A stretch of DNA of 59,789 nt, taken from NCBI RefSeq assembly GCF_000725625.1, contig NZ_JOHS01000036.1:1-59789 (forward strand), given 5' to 3'. Position 1 is the first letter of the stretch; each line of letters opens with the position of its first letter. The position numbers and the translations under genes are program-made. Of the stretch, positions 38,590-51,156 are shown one piece after another. This DNA is from Streptomyces sp. NRRL F-6676 (GTDB lineage Bacteria; Actinomycetota; Actinomycetes; Streptomycetales; Streptomycetaceae). A model generated the notes under the pieces. The model was given only the letters and a program-made list of their open reading frames with translations. It ran no database searches and was not told where the DNA came from.

Positions 38590-39653
38590 CGGCTCTCTCC
38601 CAGGGGTCCGAGGGTCCTCGGCGGTACGACGGGGCGGTCCCGGCGGGCGGCCGCCGCGCGCACGGCGCGCAGCGAGCGCCGGGCGCGCTGGAGGGGGGTG
38701 GGCGGCGGGGTGCGGTCGGCGCCGCGGGCGTAGCGGCGTTCGACGTAGTACTGCGCGACCGACAGCAGCGAGGTGAGCAGCACGTACCAGGCGGTGGCGA
38801 CCAGCAGCAGCGGGATCACCCGCCCGTTGCGGCCGTAGACGACCTGGACCTGGTAGAACAGCTCGCCGATCGACATGACGTAGACCACCGAGGTGCCCTT
38901 GAGCAGGCCGATGATCTCGTTGCCGGCGGTGGGCAGGATGGCGCGCATCGCCTGCGGCAGCACGATCCGGCGGATCTGGCGCAGCCGCGGCACGCCGAGG
39001 GCGGCGGCGGCCTCCGACTGCCCCTGGTCGACGGCGAGTACGCCGCCGCGGACGATCTCGGCGCAGTAGGCGGCCTGGTGCAGCGTCAGTCCGATGACGG
39101 CGGCGCCCATGGTGCCGATGACGGTGTTGCTGTCGACGGACCAGAACACGGGGCCGAAGGGGATGCCGAGGCCGAGCCGGTCGTAGAGCGCGCTCAGGTT
39201 GAACCAGAACACCAGCTGGACGATCATCGGGATCGACCGGAAGATCCAGATGTAGGTCCAGGCGACGGTCTGGAGGACCGGGCTGCGCGAGAGCCGCATG
39301 AAGGCGAGCACGGTGCCGAGCAGGAAGCCCAGCACGGTGGCGTAGGCGGTGAGTTGGAGGGTCACCCAGACGGCCCGGACGATCGTCTCGGACAGGACGT
39401 AGGCGCTGAAGACGTGCCATTCCCAGACGGGGTTGGTGGCCAGTCCGTGCGCGAACTGGGCGACCAGGACGAGGACGGCGAGGGCCGCCGCCCACCGGGC
39501 GTAGTGGCGGGCGGGTACGACGGTGAAGGTGGCCGGGTCGTCGGGGGCGGGCGGGGTCCGCCCGGCGGCCGGCCCGGTGTCCGGTGCGGCCGCCTCGCCG
39601 GGCGGCGCGGCGGCGGAGTCGGTGGTGGGTCCCATGGTGGCGTTCTCGCTCAC
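38586..39653 (-). CDS. Amino-acid ABC transporter permease 1
   Basis: This 355-residue permease has a long Ala/Pro-rich cytoplasmic N-terminus (about 55 residues), then helices typical of the HisM/TcyL group: [44 protein letters not shown] and the EAA-like loop [36 protein letters not shown] that contacts the ATPase. It overlaps the ATPase gene by 4 bp and follows the second binding protein by 3 bp. Confidence 0.9.
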   Translation of the reverse strand: MSENATMGPTTDSAAAPPGEAAAPDTGPAAGRTPPAPDDPATFTVVPARHYARWAAALAVLVLVAQFAHGLATNPVWEWHVFSAYVLSETIVRAVWVTLQLTAYATVLGFLLGTVLAFMRLSRSPVLQTVAWTYIWIFRSIPMIVQLVFWFNLSALYDRLGLGIPFGPVFWSVDSNTVIGTMGAAVIGLTLHQAAYCAEIVRGGVLAVDQGQSEAAAALGVPRLRQIRRIVLPQAMRAILPTAGNEIIGLLKGTSVVYVMSIGELFYQVQVVYGRNGRVIPLLLVATAWYVLLTSLLSVAQYYVERRYARGADRTPPPTPLQRARRSLRAVRAAAARRDRPVVPPRTLGPLGESR

Positions 39654-39656
39654 TGG

Positions 39657-40601
39657 TCACTCGTGCTCGGGCGGGTTGATCCGGGAGGTGTCGATCGCGG
39701 AGCCGGTGGTGCCCCATTTGTCGAGGATCCGGGTGTACGCGCCGTCCTTGAGCAGTTCGTTGACGGCGGCCTGGAACGCCTTGGTGAGCGGGGAGCCCTT
39801 CTTGAAGGCGAAGCCGACGTCGAGCCGGTGGTACTCCCCGAGGAAGGTGGTGCCGGAGGCGGGCTGGGACGCCTGGTAGCGCAGGCCGTTGATGGTCGAC
39901 ATGACGACGTCGATGCGGCCCTGCTGGAGCGCGGTGAGGGTGGCGGCGTTCTCGGAGAACACCTTCACGTCGTACGGCTTCTTGCCCGCCTTCTTGCACA
40001 CGTCCTTCTGCGCGGCGAGGGTGGTCTCGAAGGTGGTGCCGGCGCCGGTGCCGATGGTGAGGCCGCAGAGCTGGGTGAGGTCGGTGATCTTCTTCTTGAG
40101 GGTCGTGCTGCCCTTCTTGACCGCGAAGCCCTGGCCGTCGTCGATGTAGGTGACGAAGTCGATGGTCTTCAGCCGGGCGGCGGTGACGCCGAAGTTGCCG
40201 GTGCCGACGTCGTACTTGCCGCTGCCGAGGGCGGGCAGGATCGTCTCGAACGAGGCGTCCTGGCGCTGGAGTCTCACCCCGAGCACCTTGGCGACGGCGT
40301 CGGCGAGGTCGATGTCCTGGCCCGCGGGCGCCTTGTCCGAGCCGTTCGGGTAGTACGCGCCGGGCGGGAACCCGATGGCGCTCCCGACCCGGAGCGTGCC
40401 CGACGTCCGTACGGCGGCGGGGAGCAGGGCGGCGACGGAGTCCACCTTGTGCACGGCGGCGACGGGATCGTCGGTGGGTGCGGGCGAGGCGTTGGCCGCC
40501 GCCGTGCCGTCGAGGTCGCCGGAGCCGCAGGCGGTGAGCGTCAGGAGGGGCAGCAGGGCGAGGGCGGCGGCGCCGAGCGGCCGGGTGCGGGGCGCGCTCA
40601 T
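39657..40601 (-). CDS. ABC transporter substrate-binding lipoprotein 2
   Basis: This 314-residue family-3 solute-binding lipoprotein has lipobox LTACGSG and a binding domain with [48 protein letters not shown] and [14 protein letters not shown]. Three Cys residues remain after processing. Its ATG overlaps the stop of the upstream monooxygenase by 4 bp. With binding protein 1 it may widen the range of sulfur compounds imported. Confidence 0.88.
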   Translation of the reverse strand: MSAPRTRPLGAAALALLPLLTLTACGSGDLDGTAAANASPAPTDDPVAAVHKVDSVAALLPAAVRTSGTLRVGSAIGFPPGAYYPNGSDKAPAGQDIDLADAVAKVLGVRLQRQDASFETILPALGSGKYDVGTGNFGVTAARLKTIDFVTYIDDGQGFAVKKGSTTLKKKITDLTQLCGLTIGTGAGTTFETTLAAQKDVCKKAGKKPYDVKVFSENAATLTALQQGRIDVVMSTINGLRYQASQPASGTTFLGEYHRLDVGFAFKKGSPLTKAFQAAVNELLKDGAYTRILDKWGTTGSAIDTSRINPPEHE

Positions 40602-41734
40602 CCGCCCACCACCGCGAGGTTCTGGGTGCCCCGGGGCGTCCTCGCGGCGTCGCGCTTGGCGACCTCCTCGCGGACGAGCGGGATGACGTACCGGCCGAAG
40701 TCGACGGCGTCCTGGAGCAGGTCGTAGCCGCGGGCGGAGAGGATGTCGACGCCGAGGTCGTAGTAGTCGAGGAGGGCCTGGGCCACCGTCTCGGGGGTGC
40801 CGACCAGGGCGTTGGAGTTGCCCGCGCCGCCGGTGGCGGCGGCGGTCGGGGTCCACAGGGCGCGGTCGTAGCGCTCGCCCGCCTCGGCGATGGCGATGAG
40901 CCGCTGGGAGCCGGCGTTCTCCGGCTCGGCCTGCCCGTGGTGGCGCCGGCCGACCGGTTCGCCCTTCGCCCGGCGCTCCTTGATCGCGCCGACCGTGCGG
41001 TGGGCCTTCTCCCAGGCCTCCCGTTCCGTCGGGGCGATGATCGGGCGGAACGCCACCTGGATGCGCGGCACGTCGGTGCGGCCCGCCTCCCATGCAGCGG
41101 CCTTGACCGCGTCGATCTGCTGGGCGGTCCTGGCCAGCGGCTCGCCCCACAGGCAGTAGATGTCGGCCTCGGCGCCCCCGGCGGCGTACGCGGCGGGCGA
41201 GGAACCGCCGAACGAGACGTCGGGGCGCGGCTGCTGGACGGGGAAGACATCGCTGACGAAATCGTGGAAGCGGTAGTGCTCGCCCTCGTGGTCGAAGGGC
41301 CTGCGGGTCGTCCAGATCTTCTTGACGATCTCGATGTACTCGCGGGTGCGGGCGTAGCGCTCGTCCTTGGTGAGGGTGTCGCCCTCGCGGCCCTGCTCGT
41401 GGTTGTTGCCGCCGGTGATGAAGTGGACGGTCAGCCGGCCCTCGCTGATCTGGTCGAGGGTGGCGAAGGTCTTGGCGGCGAAGGTGGGATAGGACACGTT
41501 CGGCCGGTGGGCCAGCAGGATCTCCAGGCGCTCCAGCCGGCTCGCGATGTACGCGGCGGCGGGTGCGGGGTCCGGGGAGCCGGAGCCGTAGGCGAACAGC
41601 ACCCGGTCCCAGCCGTGCTCCTCGTGGGCGGCGGCGAGGCGGAGCGTGTACTCCTTGTCGAAGGCGGCGCCGGAGCGCGGGGTGGTTTCGGAGCCGTCGT
41701 TGGTGGCGGCGATCCCGAGGAACTGCACGGGCAT
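40598..41734 (-). CDS. SsuD/YtmO-like luciferase-family monooxygenase
   Basis: This 378-residue LLM enzyme starts [16 protein letters not shown], with [38 protein letters not shown] and [11 protein letters not shown] as flavin-binding blocks; it is SsuD-like but divergent. It is the first structural gene after the leader peptide. RBS GAAAGG lies 8 bases before the ATG. An LLM gene next to tcy-type transporter genes is also the arrangement in B. subtilis (ytmO). Confidence 0.85.
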   Translation of the reverse strand: MPVQFLGIAATNDGSETTPRSGAAFDKEYTLRLAAAHEEHGWDRVLFAYGSGSPDPAPAAAYIASRLERLEILLAHRPNVSYPTFAAKTFATLDQISEGRLTVHFITGGNNHEQGREGDTLTKDERYARTREYIEIVKKIWTTRRPFDHEGEHYRFHDFVSDVFPVQQPRPDVSFGGSSPAAYAAGGAEADIYCLWGEPLARTAQQIDAVKAAAWEAGRTDVPRIQVAFRPIIAPTEREAWEKAHRTVGAIKERRAKGEPVGRRHHGQAEPENAGSQRLIAIAEAGERYDRALWTPTAAATGGAGNSNALVGTPETVAQALLDYYDLGVDILSARGYDLLQDAVDFGRYVIPLVREEVAKRDAARTPRGTQNLAVVGG

Positions 41735-42015
41735 GACGGTGGCCTTTCACGGGTGACCGCGTGCGGGGCGTGGCGAACCGGCCCTGCGGACAGGTCGGGT
41801 GACGGTGCGTCAGAACGCTGAAGGTGGTGCGGGCCGTGCGCTGCCGGCGGTGCGGTGCGGGCAGCTCGGTGCGGGTGTGACGACGACGGGCGTCGGGGAA
41901 GGGGGGTGCGGCGGCAGCGCGCGAAGGCGGAGGGAGCGGTCCGCGTCGGGGGTCACCGGCGCGGGCCGGGACTCACCGAGGGAGGGACGGGCCGGTCAGC
42001 GGGCCCGCTGCCGAG

Positions 42016-42093
42016 TCAGGCGCAACACGCGGCGGACCACACTCGACCGAAGTCGATGTGACCGCGCGAGACCAAGCGCTGCTGGGCGTCCAT
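42016..42093 (-). CDS. Cysteine-type leader peptide of the sulfur operon
   Basis: The frame encodes a 25-residue peptide ending RGHIDFGRVWSAACCA and a stop. This matches the streptomycete 'putative leader peptide' pattern (RxHIDLxRVxSAxC) found upstream of sulfur-uptake and LLM genes. The tandem Cys codons next to the stop would stall ribosomes when Cys-tRNA is scarce, as shown for polycysteine leader ORFs in mycobacteria. The ATG lies only 6 bases after a plausible -10, so the transcript is probably leaderless. The first structural gene starts 281 bp downstream. Confidence 0.7.
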   Translation of the reverse strand: MDAQQRLVSRGHIDFGRVWSAACCA

Positions 42094-42099
42094 GCGATT

Positions 42100-42129
42100 A
42101 ATTGAGCAGTGGGTCGCGCCGTTCGTCAA
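42100..42129 (-). promoter_or_regulatory. Promoter of the leader peptide and sulfur operon
   Basis: On the minus strand TTGACG (42129-42124) and TCAATT (42105-42100) are separated by 18 bp. The expected start would fall at or next to the ATG at 42093, giving a leaderless mRNA. Confidence 0.5.
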
Positions 42130-42179
42130 GCGGCGTTCGGATGGCGGACCGGTCCGGAGCCGCCGCCCGCCATGCCCTG

Positions 42180-42210
42180 TTGACACCTGTGCGCGGTGGG
42201 CACATACGAT
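42180..42210 (+). promoter_or_regulatory. Candidate promoter of the divergent permease gene
   Basis: TTGACA at 42180-42185 and TACGAT at 42205-42210 are 19 bp apart, slightly longer than ideal. They face the permease gene at 42397 and would give a leader of about 180 nt. They lie back-to-back with the sulfur-operon promoter. Confidence 0.4.
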
Positions 42211-42396
42211 CGAGGGCGGGTCGGCTCCGCCGTGTGCGGCAGCCTCTCCGGCCGCGTTGAGGGACGCGGCGACCGTGACGACGTCGGACCCCGGACGCAC
42301 CGGACCGGCGCGGCTGCTGCCGCGCTGCTCCGACAGGCTTTGGTGCCCCGGGCGGTCATCCACGCCAGCGACTCCCTCCCCCGGAGAGGCCTTCCG

Positions 42397-43410
42397 ATGT
42401 CCACGCCTTCCGATGTCACCGCCGTCGACCCCGGCCCCGCCGGCCGGGCCACCACGGAACAGCCGTCCGCGCCGGGCGGTTCAAGCCCTGCCGACGCCCC
42501 GCGGATCGTGCCGCGCCGGCACCTCGGGCGTCAGGCGGCCGCCGTCCTGGCGCTGCTCGCGCTCGCCATGGTGGTCAACTCCGTCGTCCGCAACGACGCC
42601 TTCCAATGGGCAGTGGTGGGGCGGTACTTCACCACCACCGCCGTGCTCGACGGGCTGCTGCTCACGCTGTGGCTGACCGGCGCGGTGATGGTGCTCGGGT
42701 TCCTCCTCGGCACCGTCCTGGCCGTGATGCGGCTCTCCGCCAACCCGGTGCTGCGCACGCTGAGTTGGGGCTATGTGTGGATCTTCCGGTCCACTCCGCT
42801 GCTGGTGCAGCTGCTGTTCTGGTTCAACATCGGCGCGCTGTACCCGACGCTCGGCCTGGGCGTCCCGTTCGGCCCGCAGTTCGTGACCGTCAAGACGGTG
42901 AACCTCCTCGGGCCCACCCTCACCGCCGTGATCGGGCTCACCCTGCACGAGACCGCGTACGCCGCCGAGGTGGTGCGCGGCGGGATCCTCTCCGTCGACT
43001 CCGGCCAGACGGAGGCCGCGCAGGCACTCGGGCTGGGCCGGCGCCGCACCCTGCGCCGGATCGTCCTTCCGCAGGCCATGCGCTCGATCGTGCCGACCGC
43101 CGGGAACATGCTGATCGGCACGCTCAAGGGCACGAGCATCGTCAGCGTGCTGGCCGTGCACGACCTGCTGTACTCGGTGCAGCTGGTCTACAACCAGACC
43201 TACCAGGTCATTCCGCTGCTGATGGTCGCCACCCTCTGGTACATCGCGGTCACGACGGTGCTCGGCGCCGGGCAGTTCTACGTCGAGCGGTACTACGCAC
43301 GCGGCAACGCCCGCGCCCTGCCGCCCACCCCGCTGCGACGGCTGCGGGCACGGCGGGGGCCCGGCACCGGGGTGCCGGGCCCGAAGCGGTGGGTCAGGAC
43401 TCGCCGTTGA
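42397..43410 (+). CDS. Amino-acid ABC transporter permease 2
   Basis: This 337-residue permease is closely related to the one at 38586-39653: [51 protein letters not shown] and the ATPase-contact loop [35 protein letters not shown]. The ATG at 42397 has GGAGAGG 7 bases upstream. There is no ATPase or binding protein beside it, so it must share those of the divergent operon, as TcyL and TcyM share TcyN in B. subtilis. Confidence 0.9.
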   Translation: MSTPSDVTAVDPGPAGRATTEQPSAPGGSSPADAPRIVPRRHLGRQAAAVLALLALAMVVNSVVRNDAFQWAVVGRYFTTTAVLDGLLLTLWLTGAVMVLGFLLGTVLAVMRLSANPVLRTLSWGYVWIFRSTPLLVQLLFWFNIGALYPTLGLGVPFGPQFVTVKTVNLLGPTLTAVIGLTLHETAYAAEVVRGGILSVDSGQTEAAQALGLGRRRTLRRIVLPQAMRSIVPTAGNMLIGTLKGTSIVSVLAVHDLLYSVQLVYNQTYQVIPLLMVATLWYIAVTTVLGAGQFYVERYYARGNARALPPTPLRRLRARRGPGTGVPGPKRWVRTRR

Positions 43411-43603
43411 GCATCGCGGCGGTCAGGACGGTGCCGCCGATCCCCCAGCCGCCGTCGGTGACCTCCTCGACCACGACGAGGGTGTTGGGGCGGGCGCGCT
43501 CGCCGTAGATCTCCGCGTAGAGGTCGGTAGTGCGCTCGACGATCTTCTTCTTGTCGGCGTCGCTGAGGGTGCCGGCCGGGACCTTGAAGTTGGCGAAAGG
43601 CAT
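43394..43603 (-). CDS. 4-oxalocrotonate tautomerase-family protein
   Basis: This 69-residue protein has Pro2 directly after Met (MPFANFKVPAG), the catalytic base of this family, and the usual helix (DKKKIVERTTDLYAEIYG). The beta strand TLVVVEEVTDGGWGIGG matches small tautomerases. Its 3' end overlaps that of the permease gene by 17 bp, tail to tail. It is likely co-transcribed with the two SDR genes upstream. Confidence 0.8.
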   Translation of the reverse strand: MPFANFKVPAGTLSDADKKKIVERTTDLYAEIYGERARPNTLVVVEEVTDGGWGIGGTVLTAAMLNGES

Positions 43604-43649
43604 GGTTGTCGCTCCTTGGAAATGGTGTGTTACGGGGTGTGTCAGCTGG

Positions 43650-44555
43650 TCAGAGGCTCGCGCCGGGCGTGAGCAGTTCGTCGATGCCGATGCGGTGGTA
43701 GAACTCCGCGCGGATGCGGTCGTAGACGGCGGAGACCACCTCGCTGCCGTCGCGGCTGGGGTCGACGTGGGTGCGCAGGGGGCGGGTGCCGTGCGGCAGG
43801 CCGACGACGCGGACGATCTCGTCGGCCACCTCGTCCGCCGCGTGCCCCGGCGGGAAGATGCCGGCGAGCGCGCCGGTCATGCTGTCCCTGAGCGTGCCGT
43901 ACGCCGCGTCGTACGCCGCCGCCCGCGCGGTGTCCGCGGGGGTGCCCGCGTGGGCGAAGTGGTGGGTGCCGCTCGGGTACGCGCCGGGGATGACGAGGGT
44001 GGTCTCGATCCCGTACTTGACCACCTCGGCGGCGTAGCTCTCGGCGAGCGCGTCCATCGCGGCCTTGGCGGCGAAGTAGGGGGCCAGGAAGGGCGGATGG
44101 CCGCCGCGGGTGGAGGAGGACCCCACCCAGAGGAGGAGGCCGCGGCCCTGGCGGCGCATGAGCGGGAGCACCGTGCGGTTGACCCGCTGGGTGGACAGGA
44201 CGTTGATGTCGTAGACGTCGGCGAGCTGCTCGGGCGTGAACGCCTCGGCCGGTCCGAGGACCATGTGGCCGGCGTTGTGCACCACGATGTCCAGGCGTCC
44301 CTGTTCGGCCTCGATACGGGCGACGGCGGTGTCGATCGACTCCTGGTCCTGGACGTCCATCTCGACGGCCGCCAGGCGCAGCCCGCGCTCCGTGCCGAGC
44401 GCGTCGAGCGCGGCGACGGCGGGGGCGTTGCGGCCGGTGGTGGCGCGCATGCCCGCGTAGACGGTGTGCCCGGCCCCGGCCAGGGCGCGCGCGGTGAGGT
44501 TGCCGAAGCCGCTGGAGGCGCCGGTGACGACCACGACCTGGGGACGGGGGCTCAT
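43650..44555 (-). CDS. Short-chain dehydrogenase/reductase
   Basis: This 301-residue SDR has TGASSGFG, the VHNAGH block, Ser in GSSSTRGG and the catalytic Tyr/Lys in YFAAKAAMDAL. The extra C-terminal hundred residues are typical of the long-substrate group (PGAYPSGTHHF). It overlaps the stop of the upstream SDR by 4 bp. Confidence 0.85.
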   Translation of the reverse strand: MSPRPQVVVVTGASSGFGNLTARALAGAGHTVYAGMRATTGRNAPAVAALDALGTERGLRLAAVEMDVQDQESIDTAVARIEAEQGRLDIVVHNAGHMVLGPAEAFTPEQLADVYDINVLSTQRVNRTVLPLMRRQGRGLLLWVGSSSTRGGHPPFLAPYFAAKAAMDALAESYAAEVVKYGIETTLVIPGAYPSGTHHFAHAGTPADTARAAAYDAAYGTLRDSMTGALAGIFPPGHAADEVADEIVRVVGLPHGTRPLRTHVDPSRDGSEVVSAVYDRIRAEFYHRIGIDELLTPGASL

Positions 44556-45313
44556 ACCATTCCTCCGTTCGCGCGCAGGATCTGCCCGTTGACCCAGCGC
44601 CCCTGCGGGCCGGCCAGGAAGGCGACCACGCGGGCGATGTCCTCGGGGGTGCCGAGCCGCTCCATCGGCGGGGTCTTGGCGAGCCGCTCGATCTGCTCCT
44701 CCGTCTTGCCCTCCAGGAAGAGGTCCGTGGCGGTGGGTCCGGGCGCGACCGTGTTCACGGTGACGTCCCGGCCGCGCAGTTCGCGGGCGAGGATCAGGGT
44801 CAGCGCCTCGACGGCGCCCTTGCTGGCCGCGTAGGCGCCGTAGGAGGGGAACTGCGTGCCCACCACGGAGGTGGAGAAGCCGACGAACGCGCCGCCCGCC
44901 CGCAGCCGGCGCGCGGCCTGCTGGGCGACGACGAAGGTGCCGCGGATGTTGGTGCGGTGCACGGCGTCCAGGACGGCGAGGTCGAGCTCGGCGACGGGGG
45001 CCAGGGTCATCCGGGCGGCGCAGTTGACGACGACGTCCACCCCGCCGTACTCCCGCTCCGCCCGGTCGAAGAGGGCGGCGACCGCCTGCTCGTCCGCGAC
45101 GTCGCCCCGGACGGCGATCGCCCGGCCGCCGTCGGCGGTGATCTCCGCCACCGTCTCCTCGGCGGCCGCCTCGTCACTGGCGTAGTCGACGACGACGGCC
45201 AGTCCGTCCTTGGCGAGCGCCCGGGAGACCGCCCGGCCGATGCCGCGCGAGCCGCCGGTGACGACGGCGACCCGGGTGGCCGCCGGCTGCTGAGCTGAGG
45301 TGTTCGTGTTCAT
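44552..45313 (-). CDS. SDR-family oxidoreductase (3-oxoacyl reductase-like)
   Basis: This 253-residue classical SDR has TGGSRGIGRAVS, NCAARM in place of the usual NNAG, a STSVVG Ser and YAASKGAVEAL. VAPGPTATDLF and a C-terminal NGQILRANGGMV are as in the FabG-like group. GGAGG directly precedes the ATG at 45313. It is divergent from the XRE-type regulator by 77 bp and probably regulated by it. Confidence 0.87.
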   Translation of the reverse strand: MNTNTSAQQPAATRVAVVTGGSRGIGRAVSRALAKDGLAVVVDYASDEAAAEETVAEITADGGRAIAVRGDVADEQAVAALFDRAEREYGGVDVVVNCAARMTLAPVAELDLAVLDAVHRTNIRGTFVVAQQAARRLRAGGAFVGFSTSVVGTQFPSYGAYAASKGAVEALTLILARELRGRDVTVNTVAPGPTATDLFLEGKTEEQIERLAKTPPMERLGTPEDIARVVAFLAGPQGRWVNGQILRANGGMV

Positions 45314-45346
45314 GCCTCCAGCGTGGACGGCCTCCGCCGGCGGAAC

Positions 45347-45365
45347 CAGGGGATCCCGTCCCCTG
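45347..45365. promoter_or_regulatory. Palindrome in the SDR/XRE divergent promoter
   Basis: CAGGGGA and TCCCCTG are separated by 5 bp (TCCCG) midway between the divergent genes. It is a candidate operator for the XRE-type regulator. Confidence 0.4.
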
Positions 45366-45390
45366 TGTCCCGGCCCCGCCCGGGCACACA

Positions 45391-46329
45391 ATGGACACCA
45401 TGGCTTCTGCGAAGTACACCGAGCTGGGAGCGTTTCTGCGGTCCCGGCGGGCGCGCATCAGACCCGGCGACGTGGGGCTCCCGACGGGGCCCCGGCGCCG
45501 GGTGCCCGGGCTGCGGCGGGACGAGGTCGCCCAGCTCGCCGGGGCGTCCGTGGACTACTACAACGAGCTGGAGCGGGGCGCCGGGTCGCAGCCGTCCGAG
45601 CAGATGATCGCGGCGCTGGCCAGGGCGCTGCGGCTGACGGCCGACGAGCGCGACCATCTGTACCACCTGGCCGACCGGCCGGTGCCGGCGAACGCGGGGG
45701 CCGTCTCGCACGTGCATCCCGGGATGCTGGACCTGTTGCAGCGGATGCCGTCGACGCCGGCGCAGGTCATCACCGATCTGCACGTCACCCTCGTCCAGAA
45801 CCCGCTCGCGGTGGCCCTGCTCGGGGACCAGACCGGGTTCCGGGGCGCGCGGGCCAGCTTCGTGCACCGGTGGTTCACCGAGCCGGAGGCGCGGCGGCTG
45901 CATCCGGAGGCGGACCACGGGGTGCAGTCCCGGGCCTTCGTCGCCGATCTGCGCGCGGCCGCGGCGCGGAGGGCGGCGCGGGACGGCGAGGCCCGGGAGA
46001 TGGTCGAGACGCTGCTCGACCGCTCGGCGGAGTTCGCGTCGCTGTGGCACGACCACGACGTGGCGTTCCGGCGCAACGACCGCAAGCGCCTGATCCATCC
46101 GGCGCTGGGGCTGGTCGAGGTCAACTGCCTCAACCTGTTCAGCGAGGACGGACGGCAACGGCTGCTGTGGTTCACACCGGCGGTGGGCACCGAGAGCGCT
46201 GGTCTGCTGGACCTGCTGGGGGTGGTGGGGACGCAGGAACTGCCCGAGGGCGTGGTGGGGACGCAGGAACTGCCCGAGGGCGTGGTGGGGACGCAGGAAC
46301 TGCCCGAGGGCGTGGTGGGGCGGGAGTGA
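45391..46329 (+). CDS. XRE/MmyB-type regulator with repeat tail
   Basis: This 312-residue protein has a helix-turn-helix at about 10-70 (RRRVPGLRRDEVAQLAGASVDYYNELERG) and an MmyB-like ligand-binding domain (about 105-275), which in relatives binds fatty acids. The ATG at 45391 has no clear ribosome site, and Met4 at 45400 is an alternative. The last 34 residues contain three copies of GVVGTQELPE, encoded by three perfect 30-bp repeats (46231-46320). Family members usually end near VGTE, so the tail is an expansion. It likely controls the divergent SDR operon. Confidence 0.85.
   Translation: MDTMASAKYTELGAFLRSRRARIRPGDVGLPTGPRRRVPGLRRDEVAQLAGASVDYYNELERGAGSQPSEQMIAALARALRLTADERDHLYHLADRPVPANAGAVSHVHPGMLDLLQRMPSTPAQVITDLHVTLVQNPLAVALLGDQTGFRGARASFVHRWFTEPEARRLHPEADHGVQSRAFVADLRAAAARRAARDGEAREMVETLLDRSAEFASLWHDHDVAFRRNDRKRLIHPALGLVEVNCLNLFSEDGRQRLLWFTPAVGTESAGLLDLLGVVGTQELPEGVVGTQELPEGVVGTQELPEGVVGRE
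46221..46320. repeat. 30-bp perfect tandem repeat (three copies)
   Basis: Three identical 30-bp units (46231-46260, 46261-46290, 46291-46320) follow a 10-bp partial unit. They are in frame at the 3' end of the XRE-type regulator and encode TQELPEGVVG. The perfect identity points to recent slippage. Confidence 0.9.
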
Positions 46330-46395
46330 GGCGGGTGCGGGCCGCGCACCCGCACGCGGGCCGGTGCCTCTGCTCCCCCGGCCCGCCCCGGCCTG

Positions 46396-46422
46396 CCCAG
46401 GGGTGCGGGGAACCGCGCGACC
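46396..46422. repeat. Dispersed intergenic repeat, copy 1
   Basis: This 27-bp block contains GCGGGGAACCGCGCGACC and matches a block at 59674-59700 at 26 of 27 positions. It lies between the 3' ends of the convergent XRE and MscS genes. This sequence type is common between genes in Streptomyces genomes. Confidence 0.6.
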
Positions 46423-46465
46423 AGCGACGGCCCGCCCGCACTCGCCGTCCACGGAGCGGAGCCCC

Positions 46466-50275
<3,810 letters not shown>

Positions 50276-50372
50276 CGCCACCGCCGTGAAGGGGGCGTGG
50301 AGCCGCGTGCGCGACCGCGGCTCCACGCCCCCCGGGGTTCGTGGACCCCTCTCCCCCGGCAGAGCCCCCGGT

Positions 50373-50378
50373 TATGAT
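50373..50378 (+). promoter_or_regulatory. -10 element giving a leaderless Nudix transcript
   Basis: TATGAT at 50373-50378 ends 6 bases before the ATG at 50385, so the expected start coincides with the ATG. There is no Shine-Dalgarno sequence and no obvious -35. Confidence 0.45.
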
Positions 50379-50384
50379 CGGCCA

Positions 50385-50921
50385 ATGTCCGACACGACCG
50401 AAACCACGCCCGGCTGGCTGTCCTCCGACGACCTCGAGCAGGCGCGCGCCCAGATGCCGATCCTCTACGTCGAGGCGGTACCGGTCCGCGTCGACGACAG
50501 CGGTGAGGTCACGAGCATCGGACTGCTGCTGCGCATCGGCCCCGACGGCACGGTCAGCCGCACCCTCGTCTCCGGCCGCGTCCTGCACCACGAGCGTGTC
50601 CGCGACGCCCTGCTGCGGCACCTGGAGAAGGACCTCGGCCCGGTGGCCCTGCCCCGGGTCCCCGCCTCACTCCAGCCCTTCACCGTCGCCGAGTACTTCC
50701 CGACGCAGGGCATCACCCCGTTCCACGACCCGCGCCAGCACGCCGTGTCCCTCGCCTACATCGTCCCGGTGACCGGCGACTGCCGCCCCCGGCAGGACGC
50801 GCTGGACCTGGTCTGGTTCAGCCCCCAGGAGGCCGCCTCCGCGATGGTGCAGAACGAGATGCCGGGCGGTCAGGGCGTCCTGCTCAAGCAGGCACTGGCC
50901 CACGTGGGCTGCGCGTTCTGA
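50385..50921 (+). CDS. Nudix-like protein (DUF4916)
   Basis: This 178-residue cytoplasmic protein has the DUF4916 layout: PGWLSSDDLEQARAQMPILYVEAVPVRVD at the start and VSLAYIVPVTGDCRPRQDALDLVWFSPQEA near the end. The Nudix-fold strand order is visible, but the canonical GX5EX7REUXEEXGU box is absent, so hydrolase activity is doubtful. It is apparently translated from a leaderless message and followed by a strong hairpin. Confidence 0.75.
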   Translation: MSDTTETTPGWLSSDDLEQARAQMPILYVEAVPVRVDDSGEVTSIGLLLRIGPDGTVSRTLVSGRVLHHERVRDALLRHLEKDLGPVALPRVPASLQPFTVAEYFPTQGITPFHDPRQHAVSLAYIVPVTGDCRPRQDALDLVWFSPQEAASAMVQNEMPGGQGVLLKQALAHVGCAF

Positions 50922-50988
50922 GCACACGGGCACAGAGGTTCTGAGCACACCCGTGGAGAACGGGCACACGGGCACGCCGACATGCGAA

Positions 50989-51022
50989 GAGGGAGAGGCC
51001 GGAAAGCTCCGGCTTCTCCCTC
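50989..51022. terminator. Bidirectional hairpin terminator
   Basis: Arms of 15 bp (50989-51003 and 51008-51022) pair with a single G-T mismatch around an AAGC loop. It lies between the Nudix-like gene and the opposing tRNA, so it can stop transcription from both sides. Confidence 0.7.
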
Positions 51023-51037
51023 TTCGATCTCCGACCG

Positions 51038-51111
<74 letters not shown>

Positions 51112-51156
51112 GTCGCGTCCGACGCGGGTCACCCCGCGTGATCACGCAGGTCAACC

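Noticed and set aside
35437..38733. Plus-strand frame of 1098 codons
   Set aside because: It is a shadow of the monooxygenase, GNAT and ABC genes on the other strand.
37825..41250. Minus-strand frame of 1141 codons ending with the ATPase
   Set aside because: Only the last 254 residues are real; the upstream part overlaps the permease and binding-protein genes in the wrong frame.
42196..42260. Possible second leader peptide (RGRVGSAVCGS) before permease 2
   Set aside because: The frame has no stop before the permease and its start lies upstream of the predicted transcription start; the RVxSAxC likeness is probably chance.
46231..46320. CRISPR-like array
   Set aside because: The repeats are contiguous without spacers and are in frame in a coding region.
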